From the NCBI RefSeq assembly GCF_003231275.1, contig NZ_QKVL01000001.1:1-64000 (forward strand): a stretch of 64,000 bases of DNA, written 5' to 3'. Shown piece by piece: positions 1-7,288 of the stretch. The position numbers and the translations under genes were made by a program. Numbering within the stretch: position 1 is the first letter of the stretch; each line of letters starts with the position of its first letter. The notes under the pieces are model-generated. The model made no database searches and was not told the DNA's origin. It saw only the letters and a list, made by a program, of their open reading frames with translations. This DNA is from Pseudomonas huaxiensis. GTDB taxonomy: Bacteria; Pseudomonadota; Gammaproteobacteria; Pseudomonadales; Pseudomonadaceae.

Positions 1-79
1 ATGAGCATTCCGACTGGGCTCGCGCACGAGGCTGTTTTCAACGCCGCATTACCGAGTATCAAGGCTTTTCATACAGAGC

Positions 80-493
80 TTAGGTCCTTGGGCTTCCTGG
101 GATATTAATGGGTCTCTTGGATTTCTTTCTTTGCGAGCGACCCACTGTCAGCTCTTCGGGTAGGGAACGATGTGGGAGGTCGACTAAAGTCAAACGGTCT
201 TCCAGTACATTAATACAACTGCTGCATACAGGGCAGGCAATAACGTCCTGTTTAATATCGATCTTGAGAGACTTGGTGCAGGCTGGGCAGTTTCCGGATA
301 CCAGTATTTCGCGGGTACCGAAGATTTTTCTGAGCATTACGAGGACGATACAAAGCGCGATGAACCAACCTATGACAGGAATTAGCCCAAAGAGAACGGC
401 AGCCATGGTACCGAAAATCACCCAGTTGGACCGGTAGTCAAGCTCACGCCATAACGTCCGTTTTTCTTTCCTTAGTTTCGTAGAGTGTTCCAT
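80..493 (-). CDS. Small membrane protein with zinc-ribbon-like tail
   Basis: 137 residues. A basic N-terminus is followed by a hydrophobic hairpin of about two membrane segments (residues 24-54). The soluble tail has two CxxC pairs, C69/C72 and C87/C90, with a further C93, spaced like a zinc ribbon. The ATG at 493-491 has a GAGGAA ribosome site a few bases upstream. I do not recognise a named family. The arrangement suggests a membrane-anchored metal-binding protein, but no function can be assigned. It heads a gene-poor stretch and is separated from the next minus-strand gene by an inverted repeat. Confidence 0.6.
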   Translation of the reverse strand: MEHSTKLRKEKRTLWRELDYRSNWVIFGTMAAVLFGLIPVIGWFIALCIVLVMLRKIFGTREILVSGNCPACTKSLKIDIKQDVIACPVCSSCINVLEDRLTLVDLPHRSLPEELTVGRSQRKKSKRPINIPGSPRT

Positions 494-539
494 GTTTTCC
501 TCAAGTGGTAAAAGAGGACGGGCAAGAGGAGGCGCAAGC

Positions 540-582
540 GGGGACAGATTTAATTTCCCTCGAATGAAATAAATCTGTCCCG
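540..582. repeat. Inverted repeat of the GGGACAGATTTA type
   Basis: GGGACAGATTTA at the left is answered by TAAATCTGTCCC at the right, with an AT-rich centre, then CCCGTCTTT. A diverged copy with the same downstream CCCGTCTTT lies at 1208-1256, and a fragment (GGGGGCAGATTTATTTTCG) at 2035-2054. Sequences of this look are dispersed in many gammaproteobacterial genomes. The family name is not something I can fix from sequence. Confidence 0.65.
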
Positions 583-616
583 TCTTTCTTGGCTATTTCT
601 ATAACGCCCTGGCGAA

Positions 617-853
617 TCAGCTGTTTTTGGAATTGAGCTTCCGCAACTCTTCATAGGTCGCCGACTGAACAAACCAGAAGCCGGAAATGATGCACCAGGT
701 CAGGCTACCAACCACGAAAATTCCCAAGCCTGCCAGGAACCCGTTGGTAAACATGGTGACGAGAGCAACGAGCCAGATCACGGCCAGGGAGATGTAGAGG
801 ACGATGTTGTTGACGCTGATGACGAAGTCTTTCACGGGCTTATTCCTTGCCAA
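617..853 (-). CDS. Small two-segment membrane protein
   Basis: 78 residues. Two hydrophobic stretches (about residues 15-38 and 42-62) are joined by a short Gly/Asn turn, and the C-terminus is charged (EELRKLNSKNS). The start has to be TTG at 853, because no ATG or GTG lies upstream in frame and the first internal Met falls inside the membrane segment. No convincing ribosome site is visible, so the start is uncertain. The fold resembles short DUF4282-like proteins, but I would not assign that family. Function unknown. Confidence 0.5.
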   Translation of the reverse strand: MARNKPVKDFVISVNNIVLYISLAVIWLVALVTMFTNGFLAGLGIFVVGSLTWCIISGFWFVQSATYEELRKLNSKNS

Positions 854-943
854 GTCTTGATGAAGCAGTTGTCTTTGGGATAGGCGAAAGATATCACATT
901 GCCTTCATTCGTCGAGTTGGCAGGTGAAAAATTGGTAGCGGTT

Positions 944-1055
944 GTCGGGACATGGTTGAGCGCATTGGTAGTTCGGCTCGATTTCGAGGCTGGCGCCCCG
1001 CACTCGCCAGCCATGCGCCAAGGCTGGCAACGCGACTCCCGCAGAGCCATGGTCG
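944..1055. repeat. Dispersed element, copy 1 (related to 3596-3716)
   Basis: About 110 bp resembling 3596-3716 in the same orientation. Shared blocks include GTC.GG.CATGG, CGC.TTGGTA.T, CGGCTCG.T.TC.AGGCT and GCCATGC..CAAGGC. Divergence is substantial, so these are old copies of one family. On the minus strand both copies read through similar peptide-like strings (LEIEPNYQ versus LDTEPHYQ), which is why small proteins are easily mis-predicted here. Confidence 0.55.
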
Positions 1056-1077
1056 CGGGTGTTCAACCTCAAAAACG

Positions 1078-1199
1078 CCGGGACCGCTCCGCGCTCCATC
1101 GCTGGCAAGCCAGCTCCCACCGAAGCGCGGCACGCTCACTTTCTTCCAGGCACAAAAAAACCGACTAATAAAGTCGGTTTTTTCTGGATTTTGGTGCCC
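1078..1199. repeat. Direct repeat, distal copy of tRNA-Leu 3' flank
   Basis: 122 bp closely matching 4354-4473. It contains a REP-like core (GCAAGCCAGCTCCCAC), GAAGCGCGGCACGC, the dyad terminator with AACCGACT/AGTCGGTT arms, and ends in TGGTGCCC, the last 8 bases of the tRNA-Leu gene read on the plus strand. Only these 8 bases of the tRNA are duplicated. The pair brackets 1200-4353. Confidence 0.8.
1154..1183. terminator. Duplicated tRNA-Leu-type terminator
   Basis: A-tract, ACCGACT, short loop, AGTCGGT, T-tract. It is symmetrical, so it could act in either direction. It is the second copy of the hairpin that follows tRNA-Leu at 4429-4457, here without a tRNA in front of it. Confidence 0.7.
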
Positions 1200-1207
1200 A
1201 GAAAAAA

Positions 1208-1256
1208 GGGGGGGAATCTATTTTCGCTCTAGCCAAATAAATAAGTCCCGTCTTTA
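1208..1256. repeat. Diverged GGGACAG-type repeat
   Basis: GGGGGAATCTATTTTCG, a short centre, then AAATAAATAAGTCCCGTCTTT. It parallels 540-590, including the CCCGTCTTT tail, but the dyad is eroded. It lies just outside the distal copy of the tRNA flank. Confidence 0.45.
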
Positions 1257-1377
1257 AATATCTTACATTCCCTTGATGTTGGAGTGCTGGCGTTTAACTA
1301 TCCCTATAACTGTGATAGCATTTTGCCTCGGTAGCAAGACTTGACTCCCGCGATTTAACAGAATGGATAAGGAAAAA

Positions 1378-1923
1378 ATGGATAAGGTTAAAAACGTTGT
1401 GCTTGCATCGTTGATTGCCGTTTTTTCGTGCACAGCATCAGCAGAAACTTTTGAGCACGTCGAGCTTGATAAAGATAGAAGAAGCGTTGAGTATTCTGGT
1501 CCTATCAATAAGACAATCAATGCGATTAAAGAGCGTAAGTGGTTAGGTCAAACCAAGGATATGAATGGTGGGGTTGTATTCACCCCTTATGTGAACCCCC
1601 AGTTTGGTAAGAACAATACTGAGTCCGGGGGTGCCATTATGGTGACTGCTACATTCTATCTATATGATCAACCCGTCAAAGAAGCGTTGATGGTTGCGCG
1701 TCAAAGCCAGATTCCCGGGTTTGTTGAGTTTTATGGCTACGACTCAAGAGAGCTTCAAATGCATATAAGAATGATTGATGGTGACACATTTCAATCTTTC
1801 GCAAGTGATACGCAATATCGCTCTCCTGAAGAGTTGAATACTTACAAAAAAGTTGAAAGTTTTAATAAGAGTAATTATAAGAGCGAATTGAAGTCTGCAT
1901 TGGATGATGGCACTGTTTTTTGA
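1378..1923 (+). CDS. Secreted/periplasmic protein of unknown function, AT-rich
   Basis: 181 residues from the ATG at 1378, which is preceded by AAGGA at a good distance. An upstream in-frame ATG at 1363 overlaps that ribosome site and is less likely. The N-terminus is a clear Sec signal peptide (KNVV, a hydrophobic core, then ASA before ETF). The mature part is hydrophilic, has no cysteines or recognisable motif, and contains an alternating pattern around GGAIMVTATFYLY that suggests beta structure. Codon use is visibly more AT-rich than any core gene in the window, pointing to horizontal acquisition. I do not recognise the family. Confidence 0.65.
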   Translation: MDKVKNVVLASLIAVFSCTASAETFEHVELDKDRRSVEYSGPINKTINAIKERKWLGQTKDMNGGVVFTPYVNPQFGKNNTESGGAIMVTATFYLYDQPVKEALMVARQSQIPGFVEFYGYDSRELQMHIRMIDGDTFQSFASDTQYRSPEELNTYKKVESFNKSNYKSELKSALDDGTVF

Positions 1924-2171
1924 GAAGTGTAAGCGACAATAAAAATACATGAGTGTTTTTGCTGATTTGAGGCCGATTAAGAAACGATAGGCTGCATTCG
2001 TATAAGGCGGTAAAAGGGGACGATGGCAACAGGGGGCAGATTTATTTTCGTTGTGTGTATGGCGAGCCGAGAAATGTGGTGATGGGGGTGAAGTATTCGC
2101 TCTGATCCAGCGCCCGAGCGGGCTTGTCGCGGCGCTGATCCCTACGACCCCGTTTCGGGCTTGGCACCCTG
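1924..2171. other. Intergenic stretch with a repeat fragment
   Basis: No coding sequence is supported. A GGGGGCAGATTTATTTTCG fragment at 2035-2054 belongs to the same family as 540-582. The AT content falls from left to right, marking the edge of the AT-rich gene. Confidence 0.45.
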
Positions 2172-2207
2172 AAAAAATAGCCGCACAACGGACGTTGGCG
2201 GCTATTT
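2172..2207 (-). terminator. Rho-independent terminator of the aegerolysin-like gene
   Basis: Stem AAATAGCCGC (2175-2184) pairs perfectly with GCGGCTATTT (2198-2207). On the minus strand it ends in a run of T, directly downstream of the gene ending at 2234. Confidence 0.85.
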
Positions 2208-2233
2208 CCTGACGGTTCGACGCGGTGGCCGTA

Positions 2234-2617
2234 TTACTGTTTAACGGCCTTGAATGTCACTGTCGAGTTATCACCTGCACCGCCGCTGTAAGAGACATTG
2301 ATCGTCTCGTTGTTGCTAACGATGTCGTAACCGTTGCTGCCCGCGAAAGGATTGTTCCAATGGATTTTGATATAGAAGACTTCTTCGCTGGCGGGGTCGT
2401 AGAACGCGTAGGTGCAATACCCTTCAGTGCCTGTGGCGAAGCCGTCGGACTCGCTGGTCCAGGTTCCCTTGCCCGGTACGCCTGATTGCGCCTTCGGGAT
2501 TTTGAATGGCGGGGGTGTAATCCAAATCCCGTGATCAAGGATCTGGGAGTCCGGCACCAGGTTCAGGTTGGAATCGAGATAGTTTTCAAAAAACACTTCA
2601 ACGCTTCTTGCGGCCAT
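2234..2617 (-). CDS. Probable aegerolysin-family protein
   Basis: 127 residues, no signal peptide, ATG at 2617 with AAGGA upstream. The sequence is a small beta-rich protein: LDHGIW near residue 27, a W/GFATGTEG block around residues 55-66, then IKIHWNNPFAGSNGYDI around residues 83-99 and a final YSGG..D.STVTF strand. The TGTEG and HWNNPF..SN blocks resemble aegerolysins (Pfam PF06355, including bacterial ET79-type crystal-associated proteins), which bind membrane lipids and can act with a partner pore former. No MACPF or other partner gene is present here. Assignment rests on recalled family patterns, so the fold is probable and the activity unknown. It has its own terminator and lies in the accessory patch, consistent with transfer. 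Confidence 0.6.
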   Translation of the reverse strand: MAARSVEVFFENYLDSNLNLVPDSQILDHGIWITPPPFKIPKAQSGVPGKGTWTSESDGFATGTEGYCTYAFYDPASEEVFYIKIHWNNPFAGSNGYDIVSNNETINVSYSGGAGDNSTVTFKAVKQ

Positions 2618-3059
2618 TGGCGTAAGTCCTTTTTATCAACACGGTGTTGGAAGGGTTTATCAACGTTAACGCGCGTTTTGGATGCAGCCTGACGGGAAGG
2701 TTCGGGTTGCTTTAGCCAGAGCAGGGGAGGATGCAGCCAGGTCCTTGGCTTTAGCAGGCATGTGAATCTCCTTGATCCATCAGGAGGTGAAGCCAGAGTG
2801 CGAGTGATGGCTCTTGGCTATCAATCCGAGGCTATGTTTTTAAAAAGTCAAGGCTGGGCCGCAGGCAGGGTGGCTGATGTTGTCTGGGCAGGAACCACAG
2901 CCTGTTTCAGAACCGAAACGCGGGGCAAACGGCAATCTGCAGCAACTGCGCGCGTTAGCAGGATCGTGCGAAGAAAGGCCGCAGGGGCGATGTCCCTGCG
3001 GCGGCGGTTCAGATGGGCATGCTGGTGACCGACCCGGCCATCGCGATCTCACGGTGGAA

Positions 3060-3260
3060 CTCCTAGTCAACGGAGCTGCCACTTTTTCGCCGCTAAACGA
3101 ATGGGTGGCAGTTGTATGCGGGTTAGCAGACCGAGGACTAGGTGACCCGGCGCACCAGAAGGTGCCCACACGCACAGCAGCCATTGATAGGTTCGCTGGT
3201 GTGCACTAGCCGTTCGGACTGCTAATCCGGTCGTCGATTTGGCAACGACCCGAGGGGGCT
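3060..3260 (+). ncRNA. Dyad-rich, possibly structured-RNA element
   Basis: Several stems are packed into 200 bp. GCTGCCAC (3075-3082) pairs with GTGGCAGT (3105-3112). GCACC (3152-3156) pairs with GGTGC (3161-3165). GGTCGT (3229-3234) pairs with ACGACC (3245-3250). A long-range pair joins GGGTTAGCAG (3120-3129) to CTGCTAATCC (3219-3228), extending to about 15 bp with one mismatch and one wobble. The CTGCTAA loop on a 5-bp stem looks like an anticodon arm, but no full tRNA cloverleaf can be drawn. A C4-type antisense RNA (phage P1/P7-like, in which loop segments pair with a nearby target) is one candidate from memory. Strand and identity are inference. Confidence 0.4.
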
Positions 3261-3595
3261 AGGCACCGATTCCACAGAGCGCAACAAGCTGGCGGGGCTG
3301 GGGGGTATGCTTGGGAAGTTGCCTACAAGAAAGTCGGAGATTGGGGAAGTTTCGTGGCGTTATGCGACGGTTTTCTGCTGATTGTTCGGCGTCTATCGTG
3401 CGAAACCGATCAGGTTGTTATCTATTCTGAAGTAAGCATTTGGTTTGCCGCGACGGGCATGGGGTCTAGATATCTTTCAGGCGTGTGGTGGCGGGAGGTT
3501 GACCGTCGCAATAATGGGTAAAAGCCACAGGTGCTTGCCTTGATATGTGCCGCGCCCTCGTAATCGAGCGCCGCCGGCGCATCGCGCGTCTGTCT

Positions 3596-3716
3596 GTCAG
3601 GCCATGGCTGACCGCCTTGGTAATGCGGCTCGGTATCAAGGCTTGCGCACCAGTTGTCCGCACACTTTCCTGCCATGCATCAAGGCCGGTGACCCCAATC
3701 CATCAGGCCATGGAAC
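3596..3716. repeat. Dispersed element, copy 2 (related to 944-1055)
   Basis: Diverged direct repeat of 944-1055. It shares the order GTC.GG.CATGG, CCTTGGTAATGCGGCTCG, AAGGCT and GCCATGC.TCAAGGC. The spacing to the following REP-like core parallels that of copy 1. Confidence 0.55.
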
Positions 3717-3728
3717 GTTGCAGCAAAT

Positions 3729-3752
3729 GTGGGAGCCGGCTTGCCGGCGATG
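3729..3752. repeat. Single REP-like core
   Basis: GTGGGAGCCGGCTTGCCGGC with an internal GCCGGC.TGCCGGC palindrome is the core of the fluorescens-type REP family seen elsewhere in this window. No inverted partner lies nearby. Confidence 0.6.
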
Positions 3753-3909
3753 CGCCGCGCGGGCGGCGCTCGATCTCGAGGGCGCTCCAAGTCTCAAGAT
3801 ACGCACTTGGTCGCCATTGCCCGATGTTCTGGCAGACATTTTTCGGCTACCAATCGACTAGACGTTGCGTGGATCCCCCATGCGCGAAGGGTCGCAAAGC
3901 CTGAGGGGA

Positions 3910-4237
3910 TGTTTGAGCTGCCTGTTCGGCAGTGAACGATGATGGGCGTTACGCTCCAAACGAGCACATTTTCTGAGCTGCCTACACGGCATTGAACCGA
4001 CTGTACGTGGGTTAGCAGACTGAGACATATTTCTAAGCTGCCTACACGGCAGTGAACGAGTTGGTGCGTGACGCACTGATTGTCTTGGCTTTCTAAGCTG
4101 CCTACACGGCAGTGAACGATTAGCTGAACAGGTAATCGATGCCTGCCATTTTCTAAGCTGCCTACACGGCAGTGAACCGAGTGCGGTGACTCACGGCATA
4201 AATACCGTTTTTCTAAGCTGCCGGATAGGCAGCTTAG
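3910..4237 (-). CRISPR. Type I-F CRISPR array remnant (five full repeats, five spacers, then the chimeric repeat)
   Basis: 28-bp repeats start at 3910, 3970, 4030, 4090 and 4150, and run into the chimeric repeat at 4210. They are separated by 32-bp spacers at 3938-3969, 3998-4029, 4058-4089, 4118-4149 and 4178-4209. In crRNA sense (minus strand) the repeat begins GTTCACTGCCGTGTAGGCAG and ends CTTAGAAA, which is the Pseudomonas/Yersinia type I-F repeat with its CTGCC/GGCAG hairpin. The repeat at 3910 is heavily degenerate and that at 3970 slightly so, as at a trailer end, so the leader should have been on the high-coordinate side. No leader and no cas gene is present. The regular 60-bp period and repeat identity make the CRISPR call firm. 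The array is likely inactive unless cas genes lie elsewhere. Confidence 0.95.
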
Positions 4238-4240
4238 AAA
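4210..4240. repeat. Chimeric palindromic CRISPR repeat joining two opposed arrays
   Basis: The 31 bases read TTTCTAAGCTGCC, GGATA, GGCAGCTTAGAAA, a perfect palindrome of 13-bp arms. The left half matches the minus-oriented repeats to the left. The right half is the end of a plus-oriented repeat with the GGATAG loop found also at 4283-4288. It is exactly what results if a minus-oriented repeat and a plus-oriented repeat recombine at the CTGCC they share through the repeat's own dyad. Confidence 0.9.
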
Positions 4241-4300
4241 TGTCGAAGTCGCGGTTAACGGTGCTGGCAAGGGTTCACTGCCGGATAGGCAGCCCCAAAG
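4241..4300 (+). CRISPR. Second, oppositely oriented type I-F array end (one spacer, one degenerate repeat)
   Basis: A 32-bp spacer (4241-4272) separates the chimeric repeat from a plus-oriented repeat at 4273-4300 that begins GTTCACTGCCGGATAGGCAG and ends in CCCCAAAG instead of CTTAGAAA. The 3' degeneration marks it as a trailer-end repeat. Its loop (GGATAG) differs from the GTGTAG loop of the left array, so the two sides come from different arrays. Confidence 0.88.
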
Positions 4301-4353
4301 GCCCAGAGTGCTGAAGTTGGCCAAGCATACAAAAGAGCGTTCCAGCTCAAGCC

Positions 4354-4473
4354 CCGGGACCGCTCCGCGCTCCATCGCACGCAAGCCAGCTCCCACAGAA
4401 GCGCGGCACGCCCCTTTCTTCCAGGCACAAAAAAACCGACTAAAAAGTCGGTTTTTTCTGGATTTTGGTGCCC
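4354..4473. repeat. Direct repeat, tRNA-proximal copy
   Basis: 120 bp closely matching 1078-1199. It contains a REP-like core, the tRNA-Leu terminator, and runs into the 3' end of the tRNA gene. The identity stops within the tRNA at TGGTGCCC. Together with the distal copy it brackets the CRISPR/aegerolysin patch. Confidence 0.8.
4429..4457. terminator. tRNA-Leu terminator
   Basis: AAAACCGACT and AGTCGGTTTT arms with A and T tracts on either side follow the tRNA 3' end within 9 bases on the minus strand. It is symmetrical. Confidence 0.9.
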
Positions 4474-4550
4474 CGAGGGAGACTCGAACTCCCACTCCTT
4501 TCGAAAACGGATTTTGAATCCGCCGCGTCTACCAATTCCGCCATCAGGGC
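4466..4550 (-). tRNA. tRNA-Leu (anticodon CAA), CCA encoded
   Basis: On the minus strand the gene runs from GCCCTGATGG at 4550 to GGGCACCA at 4466 (85 nt). The anticodon stem GCGGA/TCCGT holds the loop TTCAAAA, giving CAA. The D-arm (AATTGGTAGACGC), a long class-II variable arm (GTTTTCGAAAGGAGT) and GTTCGAGTC T-loop are all present. A sigma-70 promoter lies just upstream and a terminator just downstream. The 3' end abuts the repeated flank, a typical integration hot spot. Confidence 0.95.
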
Positions 4551-4562
4551 TTGTGGCGGCGA

Positions 4563-4591
4563 AGTATAGAGATGGGCATACCGTTGGTCAA
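4563..4591 (-). promoter_or_regulatory. tRNA-Leu sigma-70 promoter
   Basis: On the minus strand TTGACC (4591-4586), a 17-bp spacer and TATACT (4568-4563) lie 12 bp before the tRNA 5' end. Confidence 0.75.
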
Positions 4592-4663
4592 TCACGTTTC
4601 ATGGTCAATTTTTCCGCTTTCGGCTAAACTTCGCGGCCCTGTCGATCCCGTACCCTCACTGCC

Positions 4664-6843
<2,180 letters not shown>

Positions 6844-6890
6844 TGTTACGTCGATCCTGACAAATACAATTTTGCAACTTGGAGTGCCTC

Positions 6891-7229
6891 ATGAGCTTTC
6901 TGATTCCTGCCGCTTACGCGGACGCCGCAGCCCCTGCTGTCGCCGGCCCGGCCGGTACCGGTTTCGAATGGATTTTCCTGGTCGGTTTCCTGGTCATCTT
7001 CTACCTGATGATCTGGCGTCCACAGGCCAAACGTGCAAAAGAGCAGAAAAACCTGCTGGGCAATCTGCAAAAGGGTGACGAAGTTGTCACCAACGGCGGT
7101 ATCGCCGGCAAGATCGTCAAAGTCAGCGATGACTTCGTAGTTCTGGAAGTCTCCGACACGGTTGAACTGAAGTTCCAGAAAGGCGCTGTAGCGGCAACCC
7201 TGCCGAAGGGTACGCTCAAAGCGATCTAA
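6891..7229 (+). CDS. yajC: Preprotein translocase accessory subunit YajC
   Basis: 112 residues from the ATG at 6891, chosen because GGAG at 6881-6884 precedes it. A nearby in-frame ATG at 6879 has no such site. One membrane segment (about residues 24-42, EWIFLVGFLVIFYLMIW) ends in RPQAKR. A soluble beta-rich tail carries GDEVVTNGGIAGKIVKV. YajC is part of the SecDF-YajC subcomplex that assists protein export at the inner membrane. It is followed by secD and secF. Confidence 0.95.
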   Translation: MSFLIPAAYADAAAPAVAGPAGTGFEWIFLVGFLVIFYLMIWRPQAKRAKEQKNLLGNLQKGDEVVTNGGIAGKIVKVSDDFVVLEVSDTVELKFQKGAVAATLPKGTLKAI

Positions 7230-7288
7230 GTTAAGTTTTTTACCAATCGACGGGGCGCGCAAGGCGCCCCGCGTCTTGAACGGGCGGC

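Larger units (their letters stand above)
854..1377. other. Gene-free stretch built of repeats
   Basis: No credible coding sequence. Short overlapping open frames here occur in several phases at once and have no ribosome sites. The stretch contains a dispersed element (944-1055), one copy of the tRNA-Leu downstream repeat with its terminator (1078-1199), a diverged GGGACAG-type repeat (1208-1256) and the leader of the gene starting at 1378. Confidence 0.6.
2618..3909. other. Gene-poor stretch between the aegerolysin-like gene and the CRISPR remnant
   Basis: No open frame here has a ribosome site plus a plausible protein. Overlapping frames at 2840-3184 and 2877-3209 run through a dyad-rich element (3060-3260) and are probably noncoding. 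The stretch also holds the second copy of a dispersed element (3596-3716) and a lone REP-like core (3729-3752). The rest (3261-3595 and 3753-3909) shows nothing I can name. Confidence 0.5.

Noticed and set aside
2840..3209. Overlapping open frames on both strands across the dyad-rich element
   Set aside because: They share the same bases on opposite strands, lack ribosome sites, and their composition follows stems and repeats, not coding bias.
3114..3231. An integron attC site suggested by GTTAGC and GCTAAT ends
   Set aside because: The GTT and AAC-type ends face the wrong way for attC (GTT is on the left), and no integrase or cassette genes are present.
3185..3250. A tRNA gene suggested by the CTGCTAA anticodon-like loop
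   Set aside because: No acceptor stem, T-loop GTTCRA or CCA end can be placed around the arm. The loop is better explained as half of a long inverted repeat.
1200..4353. An intact integrative element at tRNA-Leu
   Set aside because: No integrase, excisionase or replication gene is present, and the tRNA overlap is only 8 bases. At most it is a remnant.
3794..4495. A 233-codon minus-strand open frame through the CRISPR remnant into tRNA-Leu
   Set aside because: It is open only because the 60-bp repeat-spacer period is a multiple of three, giving repeated VHCRVGSLE peptides. It has no ribosome site and overlaps a tRNA.
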